Assembly (NCBI GenBank): GCA_964440525.1
Contig: CAYTTC010000003.1
Location: 1 to 64,000 of the forward strand
Direction of reading: 5' to 3'
Source: DASWJZ01 sp964440525
Lineage (GTDB): Bacteria; Pseudomonadota; Alphaproteobacteria; Rhizobiales; Afifellaceae
DNA: 64,000 bases
Position numbers and translations under genes: made by a program. Shown here one piece after another: positions 51,912-60,989 of the stretch (position 1 is its first letter; each line of letters starts with the position of its first letter). Below the pieces are notes generated by a model. That model searched no databases. It had not been told where the DNA came from and saw only the letters and a list, made by a program, of their open reading frames with translations.

Positions 51912-53753
51912 TCAGACCCCCACGCGCTGTTTCTTGCGACCCTCGGCCTGTTCCTTCCGCGCCTTCTTCACGGCGGATCGCTGAGAAACCTCCGGCACGC
52001 CGACATCCCACCAGGCGTCGCCCGGCGTCCATTGATAGGCGTCGGTCTTGACCACGATGACGGTGGTGCGGTCGGTGGTCTTCGCCCAGCGGATCGCGTC
52101 TTCGAGGTCGGTCAGGCTCTCGACGGTGCGCGTCTCAGCGCCCATCGACGCCGCGTGCGCGGCGAAGTCGACATCGACCTTGTTCACGATTTTGCAGTCC
52201 TCGATCTGGTTGTTGAAGGAGGGCACGCCCTTGGCGTTCTGCAGCCGGTTGATGACGGCAAAACCGCCATTGTCGCAGAGGACGACGATGAGCTTGTGGC
52301 CGGTCAGCACCGTCGAATAGATGTCGGAGTTCATCATCAGGTAGGAGCCGTCGCCGATGAAGGCGATCACGTCGCGCTCCTCGTCGGCCATCCGCGCTCC
52401 CCAAGCGCCGGCAATCTCATAGCCCATGCAGGAAAAGCCGAACTCGCAGTCGAATGTGCCGGGCGTCTTCACTTGCCAGTTCTTGCAGAGCTCGCCGGGG
52501 AATCCGCCGGCGGCGGTGAGTGCGAGGTCCGTCGGGGCCGCCACGCGGTTCACGGCGCCGACCACCTGCGCGTAGCTCGGCACGTTGGTGTTCGTGGGCC
52601 TCGTTGCCTTGTCTACCATAGCGTTCCAGCCGGCATATTCCTTCGCTGCGCGACGCATCCAGGTGGGCTCGGTCTTCCACTCGCCGAGCGCCGCGCCGAG
52701 CTCGACGATCGCTTCCCGCGCGTCCGCGACCACCGAAAGCGCCCGGTGCTTGGTGGCGTCGAAGCGGCCGGCGTTGATCGAGATGATGCGCGCGTCCGGC
52801 GAGAACACAGTCCACGAGCCGGTGGTGAAATCCTGCAGGCGCGTGCCGATCGCAACGACCACGTCGGCCTCGCCGGCGAGCGCATTCGCCGAGGCCGCGC
52901 CGATCACTCCGATCGGCCCGACATTATTCGGATGTTCGTGCACCAGCGATGCGCGCCCGGCGATCGTCTCGGCGACCGGCAGCCGGTGTTTTTCAGCGAA
53001 CTCGGTGAGCGCCGCCTCGGCCAGCGAATAGCGGATGCCGCCGCCGGCGATGACGAGCGGCTTCCTCGCCTTCTTCAGGAGTGCCGCGGCGCGGGCGATT
53101 TCACCACGGTCGGGCCGTGCGCGCCGGATGCGATGGATGCGGGTCTCGAAGAACGCTTGCGGATAGTCGAAGGCGAGCTCCTGCGTGTCCTGGCAGAGGC
53201 CGAGGAAGGCGGGGCCGCAATCGGCGGGATCGAGCATGGTGGCAACCGCCTGCGGCAGCGAGGAGATGATCTGCTCCGGATGCGTGATGCGGTCCCAGTA
53301 GCGGGTGACAGCGCGAAAAGCGTCGTTCACCGTCGTGGTCGGATTATTGAAGTGCTCGACCTGTTGCAGCACCGGGTCGGGTCGGCGGTTCGCAAAAACG
53401 TCGCCGGCGAGGAAGAGGACGGGCAACCGGTTCGCCATGGCGCAGCCTGCCGCCGTGATCATGTTGCCGGCGCCAGGGCCGATCGAGCTTGCCGCCACCA
53501 TGATCTGCCGCCGGCGCTTGGCCTTGGTGAAGCCGATCGCCGCGAGCGCCATCGACTGCTCGTTCTGCCCGCGCCAGGTAGGGAATTCGTCCTTCACGGC
53601 TTCCAGCGCCTCGGACAGGCAGGTGACGTTGCCGTGGCCAAAAATGGCGAACACGCCGGGAAAGAGCGGGACGATATCGCCGTCGATTTCGGTCTTCTGG
53701 GCGATCAGGTAGCGGACCAGGGCTTGCGCCATGGTCAAGCGGACCGTCTTCAT
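51912..53753 (-). CDS. iolD: THcHDO hydrolase (trihydroxycyclohexane-1,2-dione hydrolase)
   Basis: A 613-residue thiamine-diphosphate enzyme. The N-terminal FPGVFAIFGHGNVTCLSEAL is the IolD signature; the TPP-binding motif GDGSYLMMNSDIYSTVLTG lies near residues 470-490, ending in NNG-like CDNGGFAVINRLQ. It opens the inositol ring product to 5-deoxy-glucuronate, the substrate of IolB. It is followed directly by iolE. The iolB fragment lies 51 kb away at the left edge. Confidence 0.93.
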   Translation of the reverse strand: MKTVRLTMAQALVRYLIAQKTEIDGDIVPLFPGVFAIFGHGNVTCLSEALEAVKDEFPTWRGQNEQSMALAAIGFTKAKRRRQIMVAASSIGPGAGNMITAAGCAMANRLPVLFLAGDVFANRRPDPVLQQVEHFNNPTTTVNDAFRAVTRYWDRITHPEQIISSLPQAVATMLDPADCGPAFLGLCQDTQELAFDYPQAFFETRIHRIRRARPDRGEIARAAALLKKARKPLVIAGGGIRYSLAEAALTEFAEKHRLPVAETIAGRASLVHEHPNNVGPIGVIGAASANALAGEADVVVAIGTRLQDFTTGSWTVFSPDARIISINAGRFDATKHRALSVVADAREAIVELGAALGEWKTEPTWMRRAAKEYAGWNAMVDKATRPTNTNVPSYAQVVGAVNRVAAPTDLALTAAGGFPGELCKNWQVKTPGTFDCEFGFSCMGYEIAGAWGARMADEERDVIAFIGDGSYLMMNSDIYSTVLTGHKLIVVLCDNGGFAVINRLQNAKGVPSFNNQIEDCKIVNKVDVDFAAHAASMGAETRTVESLTDLEDAIRWAKTTDRTTVIVVKTDAYQWTPGDAWWDVGVPEVSQRSAVKKARKEQAEGRKKQRVGV

Positions 53754-53884
53754 AACTTCCTCCCCGCACTCGGCGATTTTCTTTTCTAGCCAATCCGATG
53801 GCGCTTCGCGAGATGGCTAGGCATCATCACCAGCTATTGATTTGTCCGGTGATCTTCCGTACATCGGAAAAACGAGGTGCTCCG

Positions 53885-54217
53885 ATGACGACGAAGGCCA
53901 AGCTGAAGACGGCGCCGAAACGCGCGACGAAGCCGGTGAAGGCGAAGCGCCGCTCGCTCCGGATCGAGGCGCGCATCACGCCGGAAAATCTCGCCGTCAT
54001 CAAGCGCGCGGCCGAGATCCAGGGCCGATCGGTGAGCGATTTTCTCGTGACCGCGGCACAGGATGCTGCGCACCGCGCGATCGAGGAGACGCAGATCATC
54101 CGGCTTTCGGTGGAACAGCATCGGCAAATCATGGAAGCGATCGCGAACCCGCCGCCACTCGCGCCGGCGATGGAGAGGGCGATTGAGCGGCATCGGCGCC
54201 TCGTCGGAGAACCGTGA
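53885..54217 (+). CDS. tacA: TacA-type antitoxin (DUF1778)
   Basis: A 110-residue protein: a basic N-terminal tail, then the DUF1778 ribbon-helix-helix (SLRIEARITPENLAVIKRAAE, SVSDFLVTAA) and a C-terminal toxin-binding helix region (SVEQHRQIMEAI). ATG at 53885 follows GAGGTG by five bases. It ends in a GTGA overlap with the toxin gene. The basic tail is longer than in Salmonella TacA. It should repress the operon and block the acetyltransferase. Confidence 0.87.
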   Translation: MTTKAKLKTAPKRATKPVKAKRRSLRIEARITPENLAVIKRAAEIQGRSVSDFLVTAAQDAAHRAIEETQIIRLSVEQHRQIMEAIANPPPLAPAMERAIERHRRLVGEP

Positions 54218-54723
54218 CCGATCGTTTCCTCATCGAGGAACTCCGGCCGGAGCATGATCGGCGTGGGTTTGCGAGCGGTGTCGAAGCTCTCGATCGCTAT
54301 CTTGCCGAGCACGTGAGCCAAGACGTCCGCCGCAACGTCGCGTCCTGCTATGTCGCACGCCTCCCCGAGAGCACGCGGATTCTCGGGTACTACACCATCG
54401 CGATGGCGGGCACTTCGCTTGAGGAACTCCCGGCCGAGGCGGCGAAGAGGCTGCCGAAGTATTCCTCGATTCCCGCTGCTAGGATCGGCCGCCTCGCGGT
54501 CGACCTGAGCGTTCGCGGTCAGGGCTTGGGAAGTACGCTGCTATTGAACGCCGTTGCACGGGCCATTCGATCCGACATTGCGGTCTTCGCCATCATTGTT
54601 GAAGCCAAGGACGAAACGGCCGCGGCATTCTACCGACACCACGGTTTCGAACCGCTTGTTGGAGAAAGGCTTCGGTTGTTCCTTCCGGTGGCCGAAGCGG
54701 CGCGCCGCCTCCGCCTCACATGA
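54214..54723 (+). CDS. tacT: TacT-type GNAT acetyltransferase toxin
   Basis: A 169-residue GNAT protein, GTG at 54214 overlapping the antitoxin. Landmarks: SGVEALDRYLAEHVSQDVRRNVASCYVA, YYTIA, IPAARIGRLAVDLSVRGQGLGSTLLLNAV (acetyl-CoA loop) and YRHHGFEPL. TacT toxins acetylate aminoacyl-tRNA and stall translation. Both genes look intact. Confidence 0.88.
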   Translation: MTDRFLIEELRPEHDRRGFASGVEALDRYLAEHVSQDVRRNVASCYVARLPESTRILGYYTIAMAGTSLEELPAEAAKRLPKYSSIPAARIGRLAVDLSVRGQGLGSTLLLNAVARAIRSDIAVFAIIVEAKDETAAAFYRHHGFEPLVGERLRLFLPVAEAARRLRLT

Positions 54724-54870
54724 ATGGAGGAAGTACGGGAGCGAATGAGGACAGTATGCTCGGTTCGCCCGGCCGCGTCGGCGTCGCGCCGATTTGCCTC
54801 GCAGAAGAGAGATTGCGTGGTGGCGATGCGGGCATCTTGGGCGATGCCCGCCACTCGTTGCCCGTCGGAC

Positions 54871-55320
54871 TCAGGCCGCCTTCGATCTGGCGGCACCCGA
54901 AGCGGGGCTCGCGGGGGCCGTCCGCACCCAGGAACCGACCTGCCGCATGCGGTCGAAATAGGCGTTGATGCTCGGATAGGGCGCAAAGTCGAACGGAACG
55001 GCTCCCCGGTAGCCTTCGAAGGGGAGCATCGAATAATCAGCAATCGTAATCCCGTCGCCCACCATAAATTGGCGCCCTGCGAGATGGTGTTCGAGCACGG
55101 GCGCAAAGCGCGCGATCGGCTCCCGCCGTGACGACGAGCGCGTCGTCGGCGGGGCCGAGGTTCAGCCTGGGCTTCGCGACCGTCTCGAACGCGAGCGTGC
55201 CGAATGCTCTGTTGAAATGCGCCAGCTCCCAGCACTGCCAGCGCACCGCTTCTGCGCGCCTCTGCGGATCGCGCGGGAACAGCGTATCGCTCTCCGCCTT
55301 GTCCGCGAGATGCTACGCCG
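54871..55320 (-). pseudogene. Decayed glutathione S-transferase gene
   Basis: The C-terminal domain of a GST can be read in two frames. The first part is LADKAESDTLFPRDPQRRAEAVRWQCWELAHFNRAFGTLAF (about 55310 down to 55140); the second is REPIARFAPVLEHHLAGRQFMVGDGITIADYSMLPFEGY (about 55125 down to 54871). A one-base slip lies between them near 55130, and TAG stands two codons before LADK. The N-terminal thioredoxin-like domain with the glutathione site is missing upstream. It is a remnant. Confidence 0.7.
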
Positions 55321-55418
55321 CCGAAGGCGCGGAGGTGATCATCCCGGGCTGAACGGGCCTTCCGCATTGCTGATGGCGAGCACAGTCCACTAAAAGACGC
55401 TCCAGATACTCGGGAGCG

Positions 55419-56555
55419 ATGTTCATCATGGTAAGCAAGCCCGGCCGCCTCGGCGTCGGCCTCGTCGGGAGCGGCTTCATGGGCCGCGCGCATGCGTTTG
55501 CCTTCAACGCCGTGTCGCAGATCTTCGATCTACCGTTGAAGCCCGACCTCGCCGTCCTTGCCGACCAAAGCAAGGACATCGCCGAGGAGGCCGCGCGGCG
55601 GCTTGGTTTCGCCAAGGCGGTGGCGGACTGGCGGCTCCTGGTCGAGAATCCGGCGGTCGATGTGGTTTCGATCACCACCCCGAACCATCTCCATAAGCCG
55701 ATCGCGATTGCGGCGCTCAAGGCCGGGAAGGCTGTCTATTGCGAGAAGCCGCTTGCCACGACGCTCGCGGACGCGAAGGAAATGGCGGAGGCAGCGCGCG
55801 CTTCCGGGCGCGTGACTCTCGTCGGCTTCAACTATTTGAAGAACCCGATCATCGGCCTTGCCCGCGAGATCGTCCGCTCCGGCGAGATCGGCGAATTGAT
55901 TGCCTTCCGCGGCATCCACGCCGAGGACTACATGGTCGATCCGGCCGCGCCGCACAGCTTTCGCACCGATCCCGTCGGCGGCGGCGTGCTTATGGATCTC
56001 GGCAGCCACATCATCTCGCTCGCCCGCCATCTGGTCGGGCCGATCGATGAGGTCTCGGCGGCGACCGGCACCGTCCACAAGGCTCGTCCGTCCGCCGAGG
56101 GGCCGAAGCCGGTGACCGTCGACGATCACAGCCACGTCGTCGCGCGGTTCGCGAATGGCGTGCTCGGCACCATCACCGCGAGCTGGGTGACGACGGGGCG
56201 AAAGATGCAGCTCGAGTTCGAGCTCGTCGGCACGCGCGGCTCGATCGTCTTCAGCGCGGAGCGTTTCAACGAGCTTCATCTCTTTTCCGCCAACGAGAGG
56301 AAGGAACGTCAGGGTTTCAAGACGCTGCTGGCGGGGCCCGATACGCCGCCCTACGGAAACTTCTGCCCGGCCCCCGGCCATCAGCTCGGCTTCAACGATT
56401 TGAAGACCATCGAGGTCGCGCATCTTATCCAGGCGATCGCCGGAACGGAGAAGGCCTATCCGGATTTCTCCGACGCCTACGAAATCCAGCGGGTCGTCAC
56501 CGCGGCGATCCGCTCCGCGCGAGAAAAGGCCTGGGTGCGGGTCGACAGCTGCTGA
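55419..56555 (+). CDS. Gfo/Idh/MocA-family oxidoreductase
   Basis: A 378-residue dehydrogenase: Rossmann motif GVGLVGSGFMGRAHAFAF, then TPNHLHKPIAIAALKAGKAVYCEKPLA (catalytic Lys), and GGGVLMDLGSHIISLARHLVG (Asp and His). It resembles inositol 2-dehydrogenase relatives. Nearness to iolD/iolE suggests oxidation of inositol or an inositol epimer, but the substrate is not proven. ATG at 55419 or 55428; GGGAG lies just before the first. Confidence 0.83.
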   Translation: MFIMVSKPGRLGVGLVGSGFMGRAHAFAFNAVSQIFDLPLKPDLAVLADQSKDIAEEAARRLGFAKAVADWRLLVENPAVDVVSITTPNHLHKPIAIAALKAGKAVYCEKPLATTLADAKEMAEAARASGRVTLVGFNYLKNPIIGLAREIVRSGEIGELIAFRGIHAEDYMVDPAAPHSFRTDPVGGGVLMDLGSHIISLARHLVGPIDEVSAATGTVHKARPSAEGPKPVTVDDHSHVVARFANGVLGTITASWVTTGRKMQLEFELVGTRGSIVFSAERFNELHLFSANERKERQGFKTLLAGPDTPPYGNFCPAPGHQLGFNDLKTIEVAHLIQAIAGTEKAYPDFSDAYEIQRVVTAAIRSAREKAWVRVDSC

Positions 56556-56931
56556 TCGCTGACAATCGCCCTTTTTCACTGCCCGGCGGCGGACGGCCGC
56601 CCAGGCCGACAGCGGAACAATCGCGTCTGACGCCCTCGCCAGATTGGCAAGCTGTTTGCATTTCGCATTCCGAGGGCGGCGCGGCGCCGGCATTCGCGTC
56701 CCGGCGCTCGTCGACCAGCTCGACGGCGCCGCCCTCCCCAACAACGGCTCCACTCGAGCTTTTTGCGCGCTCGCCGCTGCGAATCGAAGAGCGCAAGCGC
56801 CTGCCTCTCAAGGCGCGTGCTCGCGCCATGCGATCTGCCCTGCTCAAAGGATAGGCACGTTGCGCATGAGATTAGGGCGTGACCAGATATGCGGCAGTCT
56901 TTAACCTTCCGGCAGGGGGCATCGGAGTGCC
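56556..56931. other. Intergenic region ahead of the Anbu operon
   Basis: About 375 bp without a supported gene; the open frames on either strand are short and lack ribosome sites. A CCCTTTTT stretch near 56570 could end the preceding transcript. The promoter of the Anbu operon must lie near its right end but no clear -35/-10 pair was seen. Confidence 0.5.
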
Positions 56932-58371
56932 GTGAACGTTCAGGGTGAGATTTCGCCGACGGATGCGTTCAACGAGATGTTGGACGGCGAGGGCGGGGTC
57001 CGGCCAAGTTACTCGCGCGTCGCCGAATGGCTTGCCGCGCAATCGAAGCCCGGCCTCAAGCGCAAGCAGCAGGAAGCCGAGGTCCTGTTTCGCCGGCTCG
57101 GCATCACCTTCTCCGTCTATGGCAGCGAGGATGCGCTCGAGCGCCTCATCCCGTTCGATCTCGTGCCGCGCGTCATCTCCGCCGCCGAGTGGCGGCTTCT
57201 GGAGCGCGGCATCGAGCAGCGGGTGCGGGCGCTCAACGCCTTTCTCTACGACATCTACCACCGCCAGGAGATCATCCGCGCCGGCCGCGTTCCCGCCGAT
57301 CTGATCCTGGCGAACGAAGCCTATCTTCCCGAGATGATCGGCCACGACCCGCCGCTCAACATCTACAGTCACATCATCGGCGTCGACATCGTGCGGGTTA
57401 GCGAGAGCGAGTTTTATGTGCTGGAGGACAACCTTCGCACGCCCTCCGGCGTCTCCTACATGCTGGAGAACCGCGAGACGATGATGCATCTCTTCCCGGA
57501 GCTCTTCGCCAGTCATCGGGTGGCGCCGATCGGGCAATATCCGGAGCTTCTTCTCAGAACGCTGCAGGCCGTCGCGCCACCCGCATGCGAGGGCGATCCG
57601 AAGGTCGCGGTGCTCACCCCCGGCATCTACAATTCCGCTTTTTTCGAGCACTCGTTTCTCGCCGACCAGATGGGCGTCGAGCTGGTCGAGGGGCAGGACC
57701 TCTTCGTCGAGGACGGCTTTCTCTATATGCGCACGACACAAGGCCGCGAGCGGCTCGACGTCGTCTATCGGCGGATCGACGACGCCTACCTCGATCCGCT
57801 CACCTTCCAGACGGATTCGACGCTCGGCGTACCCGGCCTCATGGACCTCTACCGCGCGGGCCGCGTGACCATCGTCAACGCGCCGGGCGTCGGCATCGCC
57901 GACGACAAGGCGGTCTACGCCTATGTGCCCGAAATCATCCAGTTCTATACCGGGCAGCGGCCGATCCTCCAGAACGTGCCCACCTGGCGCTGCTCGATCG
58001 AGGCGGAGCTTTCCCACGTGCTGGCGCATTTGCCTGAGCTCGTGGTGAAGGAGGTGCATGGTTCCGGAGGCTACGGCATGCTGGTCGGCCCGACGGCGAG
58101 CCGCCGCGAGATCGAGGCTTTTCGCGACAAGCTCCGCGCGCGCCCGGCCAAGTACATCGCCCAGCCGACGCTGGCGCTTTCGACCTGTCCCTCCCTCACC
58201 CAAGCCGGCATTGCGCCCCGCCATGTCGATCTCCGTCCCTACGTGCTGGTCGGCGACCGCGTGCGGATCGTCCCGGGCGGGCTGACGCGCGTGGCGCTGA
58301 AGAAGGGCTCGCTCGTCGTCAATTCATCGCAAGGCGGCGGTACCAAGGACACCTGGGTGCTGCAGGACTAG
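56932..58371 (+). CDS. Circularly permuted ATP-grasp protein of the Anbu operon
   Basis: A 479-residue protein of the CP-ATPgrasp family (COG2308). Landmarks are RRLGITFSVYG, NIYSHIIGVDIVRV, YVLEDNLRTPSGVSYMLENR, VNAPGVGIADDKAVYAYVPEIIQFYTGQ and VVKEVHGSGGYGMLVGP. The start is GTG at 56932. Such proteins are predicted ligases that could add amino acids or peptides, acting with the alpha-E protein, transglutaminase-like protein and Anbu. Two bases separate its stop and the next start. Confidence 0.9.
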   Translation: MNVQGEISPTDAFNEMLDGEGGVRPSYSRVAEWLAAQSKPGLKRKQQEAEVLFRRLGITFSVYGSEDALERLIPFDLVPRVISAAEWRLLERGIEQRVRALNAFLYDIYHRQEIIRAGRVPADLILANEAYLPEMIGHDPPLNIYSHIIGVDIVRVSESEFYVLEDNLRTPSGVSYMLENRETMMHLFPELFASHRVAPIGQYPELLLRTLQAVAPPACEGDPKVAVLTPGIYNSAFFEHSFLADQMGVELVEGQDLFVEDGFLYMRTTQGRERLDVVYRRIDDAYLDPLTFQTDSTLGVPGLMDLYRAGRVTIVNAPGVGIADDKAVYAYVPEIIQFYTGQRPILQNVPTWRCSIEAELSHVLAHLPELVVKEVHGSGGYGMLVGPTASRREIEAFRDKLRARPAKYIAQPTLALSTCPSLTQAGIAPRHVDLRPYVLVGDRVRIVPGGLTRVALKKGSLVVNSSQGGGTKDTWVLQD

Positions 58372-58373
58372 TT

Positions 58374-59324
58374 ATGCTTGGACGCACCGCCGAAAGTCTG
58401 TTCTGGATGTCGCGGCAGATCGAGCGCGCCGAAAACATGGCGCGGCTCGCCGAGGCGGGCTTTCGCATCTCGCTCACCCCCGACACCGGCGACGGCCACC
58501 GCGAGGAGTGGGCGTCGACGCTGGCCAGCGCCGGTGTGGTGGAGCGGTTTCTTCGCAAGTATGACGAAACCTCGTTCGATAAGGCGATCGGCTTCATCCT
58601 TTTCGACGACGACAACACGTCCTCAGTCCGCTCCTGCCTCCGAAGCGCACGCTCCAATGCGCGGTTCGTGCGCACCAAGATCACGCGCGACATGTGGGAG
58701 GCGCTGAACTCCACCTGGCTCGCCTACGATGCGATCAAGCCCGACGAGATCACCGCCGCGCGGTTGCCGGAGCTGCTCGACTGGATCCGCCAGCGCACGG
58801 CGCTTTTCCGCGGCGCGCTGCTCGGCACCATCCTGCGCGACGACGGCTATTATTTCAGCCAACTCGGCGCCTTCGTCGAGCGGGCCGACAACACGGCGCG
58901 CATCCTCGACGTGAAATATTTCATCCTGCTTCCGAGCAATCAGATGATCGGCGGCGAGATCGACACCTATCAATGGGAGACGATCCTGCGCTCCGTTTCC
59001 GCGCACCGCGCTTATCGCCACGTCTTCCACGAGAACTATCGCCCCTGGAACGTTGCCGACTTCCTCATCCTGAGGCCCGAGATGCCGCGCTCGCTCCGCT
59101 TCTCCTACGACTGGCTGAGCATTGCGATCGAAGGCCTCTGCGCGCTCTACGGCAAGCGGGTGCCTTCCGCCGATCTCGTGGCCGAGACCCGGAACATGCT
59201 GAAGACCATGAACATGGAGACGATTTTCCAGGCGGGCCTGCACGAGTTCCTGACCGGCTTCATCGCGCGGAACATCCGGCTGACCGACGCCGTCGCCGCA
59301 GACTACAATTTCGGCCGGCCCTGA
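58374..59324 (+). CDS. Alpha-E domain protein (COG2307/DUF403)
   Basis: A 316-residue, almost all-helical protein: MLGRTAESLFWMSRQIERAENMARL at the start, then FFSQLGAFVERADNTARILDVKYF and HRAYRHVFHENYRPWNVADFLIL. These repeats of acidic/aromatic helices define the alpha-E family. It always travels with CP-ATPgrasp proteins and is thought to be the partner or substrate of that ligase. Its stop overlaps the next start by one base. Confidence 0.9.
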   Translation: MLGRTAESLFWMSRQIERAENMARLAEAGFRISLTPDTGDGHREEWASTLASAGVVERFLRKYDETSFDKAIGFILFDDDNTSSVRSCLRSARSNARFVRTKITRDMWEALNSTWLAYDAIKPDEITAARLPELLDWIRQRTALFRGALLGTILRDDGYYFSQLGAFVERADNTARILDVKYFILLPSNQMIGGEIDTYQWETILRSVSAHRAYRHVFHENYRPWNVADFLILRPEMPRSLRFSYDWLSIAIEGLCALYGKRVPSADLVAETRNMLKTMNMETIFQAGLHEFLTGFIARNIRLTDAVAADYNFGRP

Positions 59325-60127
59325 TGCGCATCTCGATCCGCCACACCACGCATTACCGCTACGACGCCGTCGGATCGTTCGCCGTCCAGCGCCTCCGCCT
59401 CACGCCCTTCGACAACCAGGCGCAAAAAGTGCTCTCCTGGGCGATCGAGGCCGATGGGATCGGTGACGCCGCTCACTATATCGACGGCTTTGGCAACCGC
59501 ATCCATCTCATCACCTGCAGCAAGCCCTACGAAGAGCTGACCATCACCGCGGCCGGTGAATTGGATACGTTTGATCGCGGCGGCGTCCTCGGCAATCTCG
59601 GTGAAACCGCAAATCCGCTCGTTTTCCTCCGGGCGACGCCACTGACCACGTCATCTGCTTCGATCGATGCGCTGAGCGACGGCTTGCCCGGCGCTCGGAT
59701 GCTCGACCACCTGCACTATTTGCTGGAATCGATTGAGAACCGCGTAACCTACGTCACGGATACCACCAACGCTTTTACCAGCGCCGTGCAAGCCTTCGAG
59801 GCGGGACAGGGCGTCTGCCAGGATCATGCGCACATCTTCATCGCAGCCGCGCGCAAGCTCGCGGTTCCGGCTCGTTACGTGACCGGCTATCTTCTCGTCG
59901 AGGGCGAGGAAACGGCGGTTGCTAATCATGCCTGGGCAGAAGCCTGGATTGCGGAGCTCGGCTGGGTCGGCTTCGACCCGGCGAACCATATCTGCCCGAC
60001 CGAGCGCTATGTGCGGCTCGCATGCGGCTTCGACGCGGCCTCGGCCGCGCCGATCACCGGCGCCAGGCGCGGCGGCGGTGTTGAATCGCTCAGAGTTGAC
60101 GTGATCGTCCGCCAGCAGCAGCAATGA
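59324..60127 (+). CDS. Transglutaminase-like cysteine protease-fold protein
   Basis: A 267-residue protein: N-terminal beta domain (MRISIRHTTHYRYDAVGSFAVQRLRLTP) and a transglutaminase core with catalytic Cys165 (GQGVCQDHAH), His202 (NHAWAEAW) and Asp218 (GFDPANH). Such proteins hydrolyse or form isopeptide bonds. ATG at 59324 overlaps the previous stop. It is the third gene of the operon and could remove what the ATP-grasp ligase adds. Confidence 0.9.
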   Translation: MRISIRHTTHYRYDAVGSFAVQRLRLTPFDNQAQKVLSWAIEADGIGDAAHYIDGFGNRIHLITCSKPYEELTITAAGELDTFDRGGVLGNLGETANPLVFLRATPLTTSSASIDALSDGLPGARMLDHLHYLLESIENRVTYVTDTTNAFTSAVQAFEAGQGVCQDHAHIFIAAARKLAVPARYVTGYLLVEGEETAVANHAWAEAWIAELGWVGFDPANHICPTERYVRLACGFDAASAAPITGARRGGGVESLRVDVIVRQQQQ

Positions 60128-60155
60128 CCGGGCGGCCATTCAGGAGATTCGCAAG

Positions 60156-60989
60156 ATGACCTATTGCGTCGGTTTGCGGCTCGATCGCGGCATCGTCTTC
60201 GCCTCCGACACCCGCACGAATGCCGGCTTCGACAACGTCGCCACCTTCTCCAAAATGCATGTCTGGGAGCGCGTCGGCGACCGCGTGATCGTGCTGATGT
60301 CGGCGGGAAACCTGGCTTTCACGCAATCGGTGGTGACGCTCCTGAACGAAAAAGTCGATCTCGGGCCGGAGGAGCATTCGCTGGTCACGGCGAGCACCAT
60401 GTTCCAGTCGGCCCGCCTGGTCGGCGAGACCGTCCGCGAGCTACGGCGGAACGAGAAGGAGTTGATCGACGAAAGCCCGTCGCTTTTCAACGCCTCCTTC
60501 ATCCTCGGTGGTCAGATCGGCGGCGAGCCGCCGCGGCTCTTCCAGATCTACCAGGAGGGCAATTTCATCGAGGCGACGAAGGACACCGCCTTTCTCCAGA
60601 TCGGCGAGCACAAATACGGCAAGCCGATCCTCGACCGCGTCGCCAAGCCCGACATGCGCATGGGCGTCGCGGCAAAACTCATCCTCATCTCATTCGATTC
60701 AACGCTGCGGTCCAACCTCTCGGTCGGCTTGCCGATCGACCTCCTCATCTATCGGAAGGACGAGCTGAAGGTCGGCGAGCAGCGCCGGATCAACGACAAG
60801 GATCCCTATTTTCGAAAAATCTCTACCGGCTGGTCGCAGGCGCTCCGCGAAGCTTTTGCCCATATCGACGAATATGGAGAAGAGGATGCGGGCCCGGAGA
60901 AATCGGTCGCCGCCGAGCCTCAGACCAACGCCGCGAGCAAGACGGTCGCCCAGGCGACGGCCGGCTGGCTCAAAGAAGTCGATTCATGA
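60156..60989 (+). CDS. anbu: Anbu proteasome-type protease
   Basis: A 277-residue proteasome beta-like protein. After removal of Met1, Thr2 of TYCVGLRLDRGIVFASDTRTNAGFDN becomes the N-terminal nucleophile; Asp18 and Lys33 complete the active site. IGEHKYGKPILDR is a family stretch. Anbu forms a self-compartmentalised ring in the cytosol. It closes the four-gene operon, the arrangement known for Anbu in proteobacteria. The last 20 bases overlap hisN, tail to tail. Confidence 0.92.
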   Translation: MTYCVGLRLDRGIVFASDTRTNAGFDNVATFSKMHVWERVGDRVIVLMSAGNLAFTQSVVTLLNEKVDLGPEEHSLVTASTMFQSARLVGETVRELRRNEKELIDESPSLFNASFILGGQIGGEPPRLFQIYQEGNFIEATKDTAFLQIGEHKYGKPILDRVAKPDMRMGVAAKLILISFDSTLRSNLSVGLPIDLLIYRKDELKVGEQRRINDKDPYFRKISTGWSQALREAFAHIDEYGEEDAGPEKSVAAEPQTNAASKTVAQATAGWLKEVDS

